A DNA stretch of 64,000 nt from Vibrio sp. CDRSL-10 TSBA (GCA_039696685.1 CP155566.1:2480001-2544000), one strand, 5' to 3'; positions 54,212-64,000 are shown, counted from the stretch's first letter. Made by a program: numbers and translations. Notes: generated by a model not told the origin, from the letters alone.

Positions 54212-54475
54212 TCAGGCCTGAGCAGCCAATTCCTGCCAAAGATCGGCAACAATGATGCGATCAGCTGGTGTCAGCTCTGAACGTGCCTGTTCCAGGCTAT
54301 TCTCGATACGGTTTTTAAACTCGTTCAGATCATTAATGCCTTCTTCTTCACACGCTGCCGCGGATAACGAAATATGACCACGCAGATAACCACCGGCAAA
54401 CAGCTCATCGTCCGACGCTGTCGCGATACGGGTATCAATCAGCTCAAGGAGTTTTTCTTCAAATTCAATAATCAT
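54212..54475 (-). CDS. yfcL: YfcL family protein
   Basis: This 87-residue acidic helical protein (MIIEFEEKLLELIDTRIA, GGYLRGHISLSAAACEEEG) belongs to the YfcL family of unknown function. It is 10 bases after epmC. In E. coli yfcL lies in the same place between mnmC and epmC (yfcM), which supports the name. Confidence 0.88.
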   Translation of the reverse strand: MIIEFEEKLLELIDTRIATASDDELFAGGYLRGHISLSAAACEEEGINDLNEFKNRIENSLEQARSELTPADRIIVADLWQELAAQA

Positions 54476-54485
54476 AGTTATCTCG

Positions 54486-55016
54486 TTACTTCACAATAAA
54501 TTGGTCTGGACTGAGCGGCGGCGTTTGGTAAAACGCGCGCAACGCTTGCGACAGCATATTCACTCGGGTTGGCAATCCGCTGGCCAGAATCGACAGTACT
54601 TCTTGTTGCACTTTGTGCATAAAAGCCAGCCGGTCCGGCTCAAAATCGCCGTTAAGGTTGTCACAACTGACCGTAAAAGGAAAGCCTGCACTCAGCGACA
54701 AAATCCACTCATACGCCTGGGGACGCACCTCTACCTGCTCAAACCGGGCCTGAACCGCTTCAGTTCGTCCGTCTGGTTCGTACCAGTAGCCAAAATCCTC
54801 CAGCAGACGGCGCTCGGGACCGGCGACGCACCAGTGGGATATTTCATGTAACGCCGAGGCATAAAAACCACGTGCAAAAATGATCCTGTGGTAAGGCGTG
54901 CTGTTATCCGCAGGCAGATAAACCGGCTCGTCATCACCGCGCACCAGACGGGTGTTGAAATCAGCAAAAAAGGTTTGATCGAAAATAGCGATCAAATCGG
55001 AATATTGGTGGGACAT
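54486..55016 (-). CDS. epmC: Elongation factor P hydroxylase EpmC
   Basis: EpmC (YfcM) hydroxylates the beta-lysyl-lysine of elongation factor P. The 176-residue protein has the metal-site region ALHEISHWCVAGPERRLLED with a HExxH-type motif and then EPDGRTEAVQARFEQVEVRP, typical of this family. I chose the ATG at 55016 (MSHQYSDL); in-frame upstream ATGs add residues outside the family and lie near the aroC terminator. The modification targets the Lys of EF-P, which is encoded elsewhere. Confidence 0.88.
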   Translation of the reverse strand: MSHQYSDLIAIFDQTFFADFNTRLVRGDDEPVYLPADNSTPYHRIIFARGFYASALHEISHWCVAGPERRLLEDFGYWYEPDGRTEAVQARFEQVEVRPQAYEWILSLSAGFPFTVSCDNLNGDFEPDRLAFMHKVQQEVLSILASGLPTRVNMLSQALRAFYQTPPLSPDQFIVK

Positions 55017-55119
55017 AAGATTAAGGTTAACAGTCATCGACAGCGCGCATTTTGGCGATTTTTTCGCGGCGGGTAAAGTGCAATCGGCCAGCGTGTGACA
55101 ACCCGGGCTATGCACCAAC

Positions 55120-55148
55120 AAAAACGCCCTCATGTGAGGGCGTTTTTT
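55120..55148 (-). terminator. Rho-independent terminator after aroC
   Basis: An AAAAACGCCCTC/GAGGGCGTTTTTT hairpin lies 18 bases after the aroC stop, upstream of epmC. Confidence 0.9.
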
Positions 55149-55165
55149 GGGAAAAGCTTGGCTTA

Positions 55166-56251
55166 TCAGATAACCGGCGTTTCAGTGGTAACACCAAAAT
55201 TCTGCCCGCGATGACGCAGCAGATGGTCAAGGACCACAATCGCCAGCATCGCTTCAGCAATCGGCACCGCACGGATACCGACACAAGGATCGTGACGACC
55301 TTTGGTGATAAGCTGAGTCGGCTCACCGGTACGGGTAATGGTATCGCCCGGAACGGTAATGCTCGACGTCGGTTTGAGCGCAATATTCGCCACTAAGTCC
55401 TGACCAGTTGAGATACCGCCCAGAATACCACCGGCATGGTTAGAGCTGAAACCCTGCGGAGTCAGTGGATCACGATGCTCACTGCCCTTTTGCTGTACTA
55501 CATCAAAACCATCGCCGATTTCCACCCCTTTGACCGCATTGATGCTCATCAGTGCATGCGCAATGTCTGCATCCAGACGGTCAAATACCGGCTCACCGAG
55601 ACCAACCGGTACGTTGGTGGCAACAACCTGAATTTTGGCACCAATCGAATCGCCTTCTTTTTTCAGATCGCGAATAAGTTGGTCAAAAGCCTCAACTTTA
55701 TCGACATCCGGACAGAAGAACGCATTGTTATCAATTTCGTTCCAGTCCACTTTATCGATCGCAACATCGCCCATCTGTGCCAGGTAAGCACGGATCTCGA
55801 TGCCAAATTCCTGTTTAAGGTATTTCTTGGCAATACCACCTGCGGCAACACGCATCGCGGTTTCGCGTGCCGATGAACGGCCACCACCACGATAATCACG
55901 CACACCATATTTCTGATGGTAGGTGTAGTCAGCGTGTCCCGGACGGAACTTATCTTTAATGTCGGAATAATCTTTGGAACGTTGATCGGTATTTTCAATC
56001 AGCAGACCAATCGAAGTGCCGGTCGTTTTACCTTCAAACACACCCGACAAAATCTTTACTTCATCGGCTTCGCGGCGCTGCGTGGTATAACGCGATGTGC
56101 CAGGACGACGACGATCTAAGTCGACCTGCAGATCTGCTTCACTGATTTCTAACCCCGGAGGGCAACCGTCTACGATACATCCCAGTGCGATACCGTGACT
56201 TTCTCCGAATGTCGTTACCCGGAAATGTTGTCCGATACTGTTTCCTGCCAT
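55166..56251 (-). CDS. aroC: Chorismate synthase
   Basis: AroC converts EPSP to chorismate using reduced FMN, the last step of the common aromatic pathway. The intact 361-residue protein has the signatures [36 protein letters not shown] and [19 protein letters not shown]. It follows prmB, as in E. coli, although a terminator lies between them. Confidence 0.97.
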   Translation of the reverse strand: MAGNSIGQHFRVTTFGESHGIALGCIVDGCPPGLEISEADLQVDLDRRRPGTSRYTTQRREADEVKILSGVFEGKTTGTSIGLLIENTDQRSKDYSDIKDKFRPGHADYTYHQKYGVRDYRGGGRSSARETAMRVAAGGIAKKYLKQEFGIEIRAYLAQMGDVAIDKVDWNEIDNNAFFCPDVDKVEAFDQLIRDLKKEGDSIGAKIQVVATNVPVGLGEPVFDRLDADIAHALMSINAVKGVEIGDGFDVVQQKGSEHRDPLTPQGFSSNHAGGILGGISTGQDLVANIALKPTSSITVPGDTITRTGEPTQLITKGRHDPCVGIRAVPIAEAMLAIVVLDHLLRHRGQNFGVTTETPVI

Positions 56252-56452
56252 TATGTCCTCAAATTAGCTTGCTGCGTACGTTGAACGCGACGCCCACAGC
56301 ACTCATTACTATTCTTCGTGGAATCATAGTCGCTTTATTACGATTTGATGTAAAGCCTAAGCTTGCACTATTTGTGCAATCTTTCTCCCTAAAATGGGCA
56401 TTACCTTTCCAACCCGCTGATTTAGATACTATCAGCCATTAAAAAGATAAAA

Positions 56453-56478
56453 AAACACCGGCTGCAAAGCCGGTGTTT
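56453..56478 (-). terminator. Rho-independent terminator after prmB
   Basis: The hairpin AAACACCGGC-N6-GCCGGTGTTT is followed by T residues on the minus strand, about 40 bases after the prmB stop. Confidence 0.85.
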
Positions 56479-56517
56479 GAGAAAACTGTCTTGCCTGTGT
56501 ACACAGCTCAGTGCTGG

Positions 56518-57450
56518 TTAATCCAGATAGAGTGAAAACTCATCGGCACACGCCAGCAGTTGATCGCGGGTCAGCATGAATACACCGTGACCACCGTTTT
56601 CAAACTCGATCCAGGTGAATGGGATCTCCGGGTACTGCTCCATCATGTGGATCATCGAGTTACCCACTTCACAGATCAAAATACCTTTTTCCGTCAGGTA
56701 ATTAGGTGCATTCGCCAGAATACGGCGTACCAGCTTCAGACCATCGGTTCCGGCCGCCAGACCCAGTTCAGGCTCGTGACGGAACTCATCCGGCAGACTG
56801 TTCATGTCTTCTTCATCCACATAAGGTGGGTTGGTGACAATCACATCGTACTGCTCTTTTGGCAGATCACGGAACAGGTCAGAACGAATCGGGTACACTT
56901 GCTGTTCCAGTCCGTGGTCCTGGATATTTTGCTCAGCGACTTCCAGCGCTGCGGCTGAAATATCAATTGCATCCACTTCTGCATCAGGGAATGCGTGCGC
57001 ACAGGCAATCGCGATACAACCGCTACCGGTACACATATCCATGATACGTTGTGGCTCTTCCACCAGCCAAGGTTCAAACTGAGCCTGGATCAGCTCACCA
57101 ATCGGTGAACGTGGCACCAGCACTCGCTCATCAACAAAAAATTCCAGCCCGCAGAACCAGGCTTTATTGGTCAGGTAAGCTACCGGGGTGCGATCTTTAA
57201 TCCGCATCACCACACGCTCAACCACACGCAAACGCTCGCTGGTCGTCAGGCGTGAGTTCAACACATGTGGAGGCACATCAATCGGTAAATAAAGGGTTGG
57301 CAGGATCAGCTGAACCGCTTCATCCCACGCATTATCGGTACCGTGACCATAAAATAAGTTCGCAGCGTTAAAGCGACTCACCGTCCAACGAATCATATCT
57401 TGAAGCGTATGCAGCTCTGAAACCGCCTCTTCTACAAAAATCTTATCCAA
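56518..57450 (-). CDS. prmB: Ribosomal protein L3 glutamine methyltransferase
   Basis: PrmB methylates a Gln of ribosomal protein L3. The 310-residue protein has an N-terminal helical domain ([19 protein letters not shown]), the SAM-binding motif [14 protein letters not shown] and the Gln/Asn methyltransferase signature [12 protein letters not shown]. Position between smrB (divergent) and aroC is shared with E. coli. Confidence 0.95.
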   Translation of the reverse strand: MDKIFVEEAVSELHTLQDMIRWTVSRFNAANLFYGHGTDNAWDEAVQLILPTLYLPIDVPPHVLNSRLTTSERLRVVERVVMRIKDRTPVAYLTNKAWFCGLEFFVDERVLVPRSPIGELIQAQFEPWLVEEPQRIMDMCTGSGCIAIACAHAFPDAEVDAIDISAAALEVAEQNIQDHGLEQQVYPIRSDLFRDLPKEQYDVIVTNPPYVDEEDMNSLPDEFRHEPELGLAAGTDGLKLVRRILANAPNYLTEKGILICEVGNSMIHMMEQYPEIPFTWIEFENGGHGVFMLTRDQLLACADEFSLYLD

Positions 57451-57514
57451 ACTTGCCTCCGAAAAGCGCTACAATACTGCCAATTTCGATTTATAACAGA
57501 TTATCTAATCCCTA

Positions 57515-58123
57515 ATGAGCAAAAAAGAGACCGAATTCAACGACAACTATGAAGTCGACACCGATGACGATTTCGCTTTATTTCAGGATGCAGTAAAGGG
57601 CGTTAAAAAGTTGGCGCAGGATACCATAATCCAGGAGCCAAACAGAAATCCTAAACAAAAAGAAACCCGTCGTAACGATCGCGAAGCCCGCGACAACGAT
57701 TTCTACTTTTCCGATGAGTTCGTGCCCCTGCTCAGTGAAGAGGGCCCGACTCGTTATGCGCGCAGCGATGTGTCCAAATACGAAGTGAAACGCCTGCGAC
57801 GCGGAGTCTATGTACCGGATGTTTTCCTCGACATGCATGGCATGACGCAACAGGAAGCCAAACGTGAACTCGGCGCGATGATTGCCTATTGCATCAAAGA
57901 AGGTACCCACTGTGCTTGCGTACAACACGGCATTGGTAAACACATTCTCAAACAGAAAGTCCCGCTGTGGCTGGCCCAGCATCCGGATGTAATGGCCTTC
58001 CACCAGGCACCGCTCGAATTCGGTGGTGCCGGCGCGCTACTGGTTTCTGCTGTCAGTCCCGGAAAAATAGTCAGTCGGCGAGAAATAACGGTAAGCAGCT
58101 ATGACTTAATCTCTGAGTCATAG
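57515..58123 (+). CDS. smrB: SmrB, Smr-domain ribosome-rescue endonuclease
   Basis: SmrB cleaves mRNA at collided ribosomes to start rescue. The 202-residue protein has an N-terminal acidic extension and a C-terminal Smr domain with LDMHGMTQQEAKREL (the DxH motif) and QHGIGKHILK. It extends about 20 residues past the usual domain end (SPGKIVSRREI). It is divergent from prmB, as in E. coli, and converges on flhB with four bases between stops and no visible terminator. Confidence 0.92.
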   Translation: MSKKETEFNDNYEVDTDDDFALFQDAVKGVKKLAQDTIIQEPNRNPKQKETRRNDREARDNDFYFSDEFVPLLSEEGPTRYARSDVSKYEVKRLRRGVYVPDVFLDMHGMTQQEAKRELGAMIAYCIKEGTHCACVQHGIGKHILKQKVPLWLAQHPDVMAFHQAPLEFGGAGALLVSAVSPGKIVSRREITVSSYDLISES

Positions 58124-58127
58124 CCCT

Positions 58128-59258
58128 TTAGTACCTCATCTCATCCGGTATCGGCATATTCTCTTCTTTCAGTTTAGGTCGTTCGCCACCTTTACGCCGA
58201 TATTGTTTCAGCTGGAACACATAAGCCAGAACCTGGGCCACAGCCACAAACAATCCGTCAGGAATTTCCTGTTCCAGTTCAGTGGTATGATACAGAGCCC
58301 GGGCCAGAGGCGGAGCCGGCACGATCATGATGTCATGCTCTCGCGCCACTTCCCGAATTTTCAGGGCGATGTGATCAACCCCTTTCGCGATCACCACCGG
58401 CGCCCTGTCGCGGTTTTGTTTATAACGCAGCGCAACAGAGAAGTGATCCGGGTTGGTAATAATGACATCAGCCTGTGGCACATCAGCCATCATACGCCGC
58501 TGCGCAGCCTCGCGTTGCAGCATCCGAATCCGCCCTTTCACCTCAGGCTTACCTTCGGTGTCTTTGTATTCGTCTTTAACTTCCTGCTTAGTCATTTTCA
58601 GCTGATTGGCGTGTTGCCAGATCTGAAACGGGATATCGATCGCCACTACTACCAACAGTGAACAGCTGATCAGTAAGACAAAATTAAGCAGAATATCCAG
58701 GGCATGAAAAATATTTTGCGGGAACACATCCAGACTGAGCTGAAACAGATCCTGTTTTGACGCTTCAATCAGATAAAACGCCATACCGGCAACCAGCAGG
58801 ACTTTGAGAATCGATTTGATCAGCTCTACCCAGCTCTGCATGCCAAACATACGCTTGATACCACTGAGCGGATTCATCTTGGACAATTTTGGCATCGCCG
58901 CTTCCGCTGAGAAACTGATCCCGCCGACCCCGGCGGCACCGATCAACGCCGCAATAAATAACGTCACCAGAATAAGCAGCAGTGGCATCAGCAGCTGCAC
59001 CAGCACACCGGAAATGATGTCGAACAGTTTGTTGACGTCAAAAATCTCTTCACGGCTGAGGTTAAAAAGCCGCCCCATCGCAGTCAGCAAACCGCCGGCC
59101 ATCGACTTTCCGAACCACATCAGAGATAACGCGCCGACCACCAGTACCGACACAGACGCCAGCTCCTTCGACCGTGCAACCTGGCCTTTTTCTCGCGCCT
59201 GTTGCAACCGTCGGGGGGTAGCGTCTTCGGTCCTTTCTTGTCCGTCTGATTCTGCCAA
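58128..59258 (-). CDS. flhB: FlhB, flagellar export switch protein
   Basis: FlhB sets the substrate specificity of flagellar export. The 376-residue protein has four membrane helices and a cytoplasmic C-terminal domain with the autocleavage site in VIITNPDHFSVALRY. Salmonella has NPTH at this place; here it is NPDH. A C-terminal tail of Lys/Glu-rich sequence follows. It is preceded by fliR in the export operon. Confidence 0.95.
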   Translation of the reverse strand: MAESDGQERTEDATPRRLQQAREKGQVARSKELASVSVLVVGALSLMWFGKSMAGGLLTAMGRLFNLSREEIFDVNKLFDIISGVLVQLLMPLLLILVTLFIAALIGAAGVGGISFSAEAAMPKLSKMNPLSGIKRMFGMQSWVELIKSILKVLLVAGMAFYLIEASKQDLFQLSLDVFPQNIFHALDILLNFVLLISCSLLVVVAIDIPFQIWQHANQLKMTKQEVKDEYKDTEGKPEVKGRIRMLQREAAQRRMMADVPQADVIITNPDHFSVALRYKQNRDRAPVVIAKGVDHIALKIREVAREHDIMIVPAPPLARALYHTTELEQEIPDGLFVAVAQVLAYVFQLKQYRRKGGERPKLKEENMPIPDEMRY

Positions 59259-59282
59259 TTCAGCCTCCTGACACGCCGTGAA

Positions 59283-60066
59283 TTAACATGTTAACCGGAT
59301 CAGGCTGCACACCTGCTGTTCGCCCTGATTCCAGTACAGATCATAATGAGTATAGAGACCGCTGATGATATACCAGCACAGCAGTAAGCCGACCATCAGC
59401 GCAAAGGCAAAACCGAGTGAAAAGATATTCAGCTGCGGCGCAGCACGGGTCATCACCCCGAAGGATAAGTTGACTGTCAGCAGAGCGATGATGCCTGACA
59501 GTGACATACTGAGGGCCACTTTAAACATGGTCCCGAGCCACAACGCCAGCTCGCGGAAATCAACCGCGGTGAGCGAGCCACTGCCAATCGGCAGACTCTT
59601 AAAACTCATCACCAGCAATTGGATCATTTTCAGATGCCCATCGGTGGCAAGAAAAAACAGGGTAACCAGAAACATAAACAGCTGACCAAGCAGCGGCGTA
59701 TTCTGACCGTTTCGCAGGATCGACCATGGAAGCAAAACCCAAACTCGCCTGCATGCCGAGGATTTGGCCCAGCATAACAAAGGTCTGCGCCATAAACTGG
59801 GTCACCATGCCCATCGCCACTCCGATGATCAACTGCTCCAGCGTGGTCATAAACCCCTGAAAAGAGAGCAATTGCAGATCAGCGGGCACCGCCGGAATCG
59901 CGGGCATCACCGCAAAGGTAATTGCCAGGCCAAGGTAGAGGCGAATACGGGTGGAAACAAATCTCGCGCCGGTGACACTCATCACCATCAACATCGCTGA
60001 GATGCGGGTATAGGGCCAGAAATAGTTGGCAATAAAGTCGAGGACGACGCTGGCTGGATATTCCAT
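59283..60066 (-). CDS. fliR: FliR, flagellar export gate component (frameshifted)
   Basis: FliR forms the export gate with FliP and FliQ. The first frame (MEYPASVVLDFIANYFWPY, AIPAVPADLQLL, GMQASLGFASMVDP) is joined to a second (NGQNTPLLGQLFMFLVTLFF) by removing an extra base in GTTTC at 59710-59712. The repaired protein is 260 residues with about six hydrophobic helices. It follows fliQ by eight bases. Confidence 0.94.
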
Positions 60067-60074
60067 AAACCGGC

Positions 60075-60344
60075 CTAGTACAGCACCTGGGGCAGACGCT
60101 CAACGATGGAATAAAAGTATTCCATCAGCATTTGCGTCATCCAGTGAGCAAACGCCATCAGCGCCAGCAAAGTGACGATAAGACGCGGCAAAAAGCTCAG
60201 GGTCTGTTCGTTAATGGAAGTTGCGGCCTGAAATATCGCGACCACCAGACCAATCAGCAGGCTCGGCACTATGATGGCACAGACCATAATCAGGACCATC
60301 CACAGCGCATCACGAAACAGCTCGACGAAGACTTCTGGTGTCAT
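60075..60344 (-). CDS. fliQ: FliQ, flagellar export gate component
   Basis: This 89-residue protein with two membrane helices begins MTPEVFVELFRDALWMVL, with the family segment FQAATSINEQTLSFLPR. It assembles with FliP and FliR to form the export gate. It starts 12 bases after fliP. Confidence 0.96.
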   Translation of the reverse strand: MTPEVFVELFRDALWMVLIMVCAIIVPSLLIGLVVAIFQAATSINEQTLSFLPRLIVTLLALMAFAHWMTQMLMEYFYSIVERLPQVLY

Positions 60345-60356
60345 TCAATGCTCCTG

Positions 60357-61257
60357 CTATAAGGCAAAACTGCCCGCCAGCGTCGACAGAATCAGATTCC
60401 ATCCATCCACCAGCACAAACAGCATCAGTTTAAACGGTAACGAAACAATCATTGGCGACAGCATCATCATACCCATTGCCATCAACACAGAAGCAACGAC
60501 TAAGTCTATGATCAAGAAAGGCAAAAACAGCATAAAGCCGATTTGGAATGCCGTTTTGAGCTCAGAGGTAATGAAAGCCGGGATCAGCACCGCCATTGAA
60601 ACATCTTCCGGATTCTGCGCTTCCGAGCCGGAGATGTTGACGAAGGTCTCCAGATCTTTAACCCGGGTCTGCTTGAGCATAAAATCTTTCATCGGCTCCT
60701 GAGCCAAATCAAAAGCCTGCCGGGCGGTGATCTGTTCGTTGAGATAAGGCTGTACAGCCTGGTCATTAATACGGTTGAGGACCGGCGACATGATAAAAAA
60801 GGTCAGAAACACAGCAATACCGATAATCACCTGGTTGGACGGCGTCTGCTGCAGCCCCATCGCCTGACGCAGAATCGACATCACCACGACAATACGGGTA
60901 AACGAGGTCATCAGAATGACCATCGCCGGCAAGAAGCCGAGCATGGTCATCAGGGCCAGGATCTGCAGATTGACCGAGTATTCCTCTCCGCCATCGGCGG
61001 TTGTCGTCATGGTAAAGGCCGGAATGCCCCCGCCACCACTGCTTGAGCCCAGCGCCATCGTCCGGGCCGAACCCTGCTCACGTTCCATCGCAGAAACCGT
61101 CACATTTTCAGCGCCGGCGGCTGTGGCAGGGATGGGTGTTTCCAGTTTCCTGCTGTGCACTGGCCAACGGCGCAAACAGCAGTGCAGACATCCACATGAG
61201 CACAGCTATCCAGGACAGCCGGTCGGGCAAGCGCTTAAACAGAAGGTTTATTGTCAT
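60357..61257 (-). CDS. fliP: FliP, flagellar export gate component (frameshifted)
   Basis: FliP forms the pentameric core of the export gate. The main frame shows [37 protein letters not shown] and [13 protein letters not shown]. The signal-peptide region ([26 protein letters not shown]) from the ATG at 61257 is in another frame. An extra base in GTTTC at 61146-61148 (or the neighbouring one at 61139-61141) accounts for it. Repair gives about 299 residues. The start overlaps fliO by 23 bases. Confidence 0.92.
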
Positions 61258-61624
61258 GTTTTTTCAGTAGCTGGGTCAGTTGATTAGTAAAAGAAGCCGC
61301 TTCAGTCTCCTGTAGCTGGAGTGGCTTATCCAGTTTTGAGATCAGTTGAACAGATTGTGCGGTTACCCCTATCAGGAACTGCTCTTCCCCCGCCTGTACT
61401 ATCATCACCCGCTCTTTAGTTCCGACGGCCAGTTGCCTGACCACACTCAGTCCTTTCTGCTGACCAAAGGCCGGCACCCGCATGCGCTTGAGCATCCAGG
61501 CCATGGCTAGAATCAGCGCGATGACGAAAATCAAAGAACCCAGCGTGGTCGCCAGGTCCAGTTGATTATTCTCCACCGCCAGGGCCGGGGCCGAAAACAT
61601 AGCCAGGCTTATGAGCTTTTTCAT
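61235..61624 (-). CDS. fliO: FliO, flagellar export gate assembly protein
   Basis: This 129-residue protein has a signal or membrane segment (MKKLISLAMFSAPALA), a second hydrophobic helix (LGSLIFVIALILAMAWML) and a basic cytoplasmic domain. FliO helps FliP assemble. It lies between fliN and fliP, as in other gammaproteobacteria. Confidence 0.92.
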   Translation of the reverse strand: MKKLISLAMFSAPALAVENNQLDLATTLGSLIFVIALILAMAWMLKRMRVPAFGQQKGLSVVRQLAVGTKERVMIVQAGEEQFLIGVTAQSVQLISKLDKPLQLQETEAASFTNQLTQLLKKHDNKPSV

Positions 61625-61627
61625 AAG

Positions 61628-62038
61628 CTATCTCAGTTTCTTGATGCGTTCAGTCTGACTGATCACATCGGTCAGACGGATACCAAACTTATCGTTCACT
61701 ACAACTACTTCGCCATGGGCTATCAGAGTGCCGTTCACCATCACATCCAGCGATTCACCTGCGATGCGATCCAGCTCGACCACCGAGCCCTGATTAAGTT
61801 GCAGCAGGTTACGGATACTGATTTTAGAGCGCCCTACTTCCATCGAAATGGTGACCGGGATATCCATAATGGTATCCAGCTTGCGCCGCTCATCATCTGA
61901 AATAGGCTGAGAACTATCTTTCAGCTCATCCAGTGGCGCCGCCAGAATCTCATCGACATCAACCTCTGGCGCATTCGGGTCTTCCCCCAGTGCCGCAGCC
62001 CACTCGTCTGCAAGCTTTTGATCTTCTGATTTTGACAT
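61628..62038 (-). CDS. fliN: FliN, flagellar switch protein
   Basis: This 136-residue switch protein has an acidic N-terminus and a SpoA domain (MDIPVTISMEVGRSKISIR, GTLIAHGEVVVVNDKFGIRL). With FliM and FliG it forms the C-ring that sets rotation direction. It follows fliM by nine bases. Confidence 0.96.
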   Translation of the reverse strand: MSKSEDQKLADEWAAALGEDPNAPEVDVDEILAAPLDELKDSSQPISDDERRKLDTIMDIPVTISMEVGRSKISIRNLLQLNQGSVVELDRIAGESLDVMVNGTLIAHGEVVVVNDKFGIRLTDVISQTERIKKLR

Positions 62039-62047
62039 CTTTATTAC

Positions 62048-63109
62048 CTATTCTAATCTGCGAATTTCAACATCGTTCTCGTCATCTTCCAGTTCGGCAA
62101 TAATGTCCTTACCAAAGAAAGCGAGATCGGTCTTTACCACATCCGGGCGTTTAATTTTTTCCGATACCTGCACCGCCAGTTTATCGCCCGAGCGTCCCAT
62201 CTTAACCCGGAAGGTCGGTAACTCTTCGACAAACATGGTGGCATGTTTGGGCATATTGATCGGGATAATATCGCCGACCTGCAGCTCCATCAGGTCACGC
62301 AGCGCCAGATCCTGCTCCAGCAGGTTAACGCGGAAATTGACCGGTACATCCATAATTTCTTCACGCAATGCCGAGCTCCAGCGGACATCAGTTTCCATCT
62401 TGTCTGACTGCACACCGGCATCCAGCAATTCGCGAATCGGCTCCACCATGGAGTAGGGCATCACTATGTGAAAATCACCGCCGCCGCCGTCCACCTCAAC
62501 ATGAAATGAACTGACGACAATGACTTCGGTCGGGCTGACGATGTTGGCCATACTCGGGTTCACTTCCGAATCGAGATACTCGAATTCCACCCCCATCACC
62601 GGCGCCCAGGCATCTTTGTAATCAGCAAATACAATTTTAAGCAGCAGTTGGATAACACGGCGTTCGGTCGGAGTAAATTCACGCCCTTCAATCCGCGCGT
62701 GGTAGCGGCCGTCGCCACCAAAGAAGTTTTCCACCAGGATAAACACCAGGCGAGCCTCCATGGTGACCAGAGCGGTACCTTTCAGAGGACGGAAGCGCAC
62801 CATATTCAGGCTGGTCGGAACGTACAGGGTGTTCTGATACTCACCGAACTTCATCATCTGTACGCCGTTAATCGACACTTCTGCGGTCTTGCGCAGCATA
62901 TTGAACAGGCTGATACGCAGATGACGGGCAAAGCGCTCGTTGATCAGCTCCAGGGTCGGCATACGACCACGCACAATCCTATCCTGTGAGGAGAAATCGA
63001 AAGATACCGCATTTGTGTCGGTATTATCTAACTCTTCTTCAACATCATCGACACCGTCCACACCGTGGAGCAGCGCATCGATTTCGTCCTGGCTTAATAA
63101 ATCAGTCAC
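62048..63109 (-). CDS. fliM: FliM, flagellar switch protein
   Basis: This intact 353-residue switch protein carries the CheY-P binding peptide LSQDEIDALL at its N-terminus, a middle domain that contacts FliG (about residues 45-240) and a C-terminal SpoA domain. Phosphorylated CheY, encoded at the other end of this window, binds it to reverse the motor. It follows fliL by seven bases. Confidence 0.97.
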   Translation of the reverse strand: MTDLLSQDEIDALLHGVDGVDDVEEELDNTDTNAVSFDFSSQDRIVRGRMPTLELINERFARHLRISLFNMLRKTAEVSINGVQMMKFGEYQNTLYVPTSLNMVRFRPLKGTALVTMEARLVFILVENFFGGDGRYHARIEGREFTPTERRVIQLLLKIVFADYKDAWAPVMGVEFEYLDSEVNPSMANIVSPTEVIVVSSFHVEVDGGGGDFHIVMPYSMVEPIRELLDAGVQSDKMETDVRWSSALREEIMDVPVNFRVNLLEQDLALRDLMELQVGDIIPINMPKHATMFVEELPTFRVKMGRSGDKLAVQVSEKIKRPDVVKTDLAFFGKDIIAELEDDENDVEIRRLE

Positions 63110-63116
63110 ACGTCAC

Positions 63117-63614
63117 CTACTGCATTACAAAGTCAGTGAACAGGACCCGCTCAATCACAGGTTTACCGACGACTTTGGTCATGGCTGCTTTGATATCGTC
63201 TGTCGCCTGGTCACGCAGCTCAATACGGCCGGTAGCACTGCGCAACTGTTCCACCGTTGCCGCAGCAAAGGTACTTAATAACGTACTTTCGACCAGCGGC
63301 GAATGATAACGGGCCTGCTGTTCATTTTCTGCACCACGCACCATGAGCTGCACTTTAATCTGCACCATACGGTCACGCGCATCACCGCTGACATTGAACA
63401 CAAACGGCTGGGCAATGTTGACGTAAGAGACCGGGTCAGCGACAGTTTCAACTTTCTCAGTGCTGGCTTCCTCTGCCTGCTCGCTGCTATCTGAGCCCAT
63501 CAGGAAGAAAGCAGCACCACCGCCGCCCAGTAGCAATACGACAGCAGCAATGATGATGATCATCAGTTTCTTTTTACTTTTCGGGGCACCATCAGGTAGT
63601 TCTTCAACAGCCAT
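63117..63614 (-). CDS. fliL: FliL, flagellar basal-body associated protein
   Basis: This 165-residue protein has one membrane helix (LMIIIIAAVVLLLGGGGAA) and a periplasmic domain (YVNIAQPFVFNVSGDARDRM). FliL supports stator function in Vibrio and other bacteria. It lies 32 bases after fliK. Confidence 0.95.
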   Translation of the reverse strand: MAVEELPDGAPKSKKKLMIIIIAAVVLLLGGGGAAFFLMGSDSSEQAEEASTEKVETVADPVSYVNIAQPFVFNVSGDARDRMVQIKVQLMVRGAENEQQARYHSPLVESTLLSTFAAATVEQLRSATGRIELRDQATDDIKAAMTKVVGKPVIERVLFTDFVMQ

Positions 63615-63646
63615 AACTTACTCTATGTCGTTATTTTGTATTTAGT

Positions 63647-64000
63647 TTAAGCGTAATAACTGATTCCATCACGCTTTGCAGCCACATTCAAATCAAGTTT
63701 GACGTCTGTATCAAGGTTTTCTTCACCAGCAAAACGCTCGTTGCCTGAGGATTGACCGGATTGACCGCCACCACCTGCCGCATAACGCTGTTGCTGGCCT
63801 GAACTTTGTTGTTGCACCGAGGTATCTCCAAGCTGAACACCTTGTTGAGACAACATTTCTCTCAGGCGCGGCATAGAGTGTTCCAGCGCATCACGCGCCT
63901 GGTTGCTGGCAACGGTGAACTGTACGTTGGCTCCGTCACCATGCATGTTCATGCGGATGTGGAGACGACCCAGCTCAGGCGGATCGAGACGAATATCGAT
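63647..64000 (-). CDS. fliK: FliK, flagellar hook-length control protein (5' part outside window)
   Basis: Only the C-terminal 117 codons are in the window. The Flg_hook domain motif IRLDPPELGRLHIRM at the right edge, followed by QFTVASNQARDALE and then a Gln/Gly/Ser-rich tail, identifies the conserved FliK C-terminal domain that interacts with FlhB to switch export. The frame continues past 64000 without a stop. Confidence 0.92.
   Translation of the reverse strand: MDIRLDPPELGRLHIRMNMHGDGANVQFTVASNQARDALEHSMPRLREMLSQQGVQLGDTSVQQQSSGQQQRYAAGGGGQSGQSSGNERFAGEENLDTDVKLDLNVAAKRDGISYYA

Overview
The window looks like a stretch of the large chromosome of a Vibrio species, with GC content near 50 percent by eye. 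The evidence is gene order and protein sequence. A polar-flagellum and chemotaxis block (flhA-flhF-flhG-fliA-cheYZAB-parC-parP-cheW) and the flagellar export and switch genes (fliK-L-M-N-O-P-Q-R-flhB) flank about 46 kb of housekeeping genes. The chemotaxis block carries the ParC/ParP array-positioning genes typical of polarly flagellated vibrios. I see no prophage, insertion sequence, CRISPR array, tRNA or rRNA, so this is core chromosome rather than an island.

Layout. Positions 1-12076 (minus strand): chemotaxis and flagellar assembly operon, from flhA (upstream) to a truncated cheW at the left edge, with a good sigma-54 promoter candidate in front of flhA. 12412-19163: sixA, an M16 peptidase, yecM, argS and a HIT protein. 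19295-26570: metal uptake, with feoABC behind a Fur box and znuA/znuCB diverging from a Zur box, and an unusual membrane-anchored AraC regulator between them. 26750-38028: a TCA-cycle supercluster (sdhCDAB-sucABCD on minus, gltA divergent on plus) with an ArcA-like box in front of sdhC. 38116-47515: nif3, a DUF1853 gene, pgm, seqA, ybfF, a DUF2788 gene, fldA, an lrgAB-type pair with a divergent LysR regulator, a DUF4442 gene and fur. 47565-58123: asd, pdxB, fabB, mnmC, a flavin reductase, yfcL, epmC, aroC, prmB and smrB. Much of this order is shared with E. coli. 58128-64000 (minus): flhB, fliR, fliQ, fliP, fliO, fliN, fliM, fliL and the 3' end of fliK.

The most striking property is not a gene. 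Twenty-one genes, many essential (argS, fabB, sucA, sdhA, seqA, asd), carry 22 single-base frameshifts. I worked through each one, and every one is an extra T inside GTTC, giving GTTTC (GAAC to GAAAC on the other strand). Removing that base restores a normal full-length protein each time. I found no frameshift of any other kind. Real inactivation of so many essential genes is implausible, so these are most likely sequence errors. However, an error confined to one tetranucleotide, hitting only a minority of its copies, is odd. GAAC/GTTC is a known Dnd phosphorothioate motif, so a DNA modification that disturbs base calling is a testable explanation. Affected genes are annotated across the frameshift with restored lengths.
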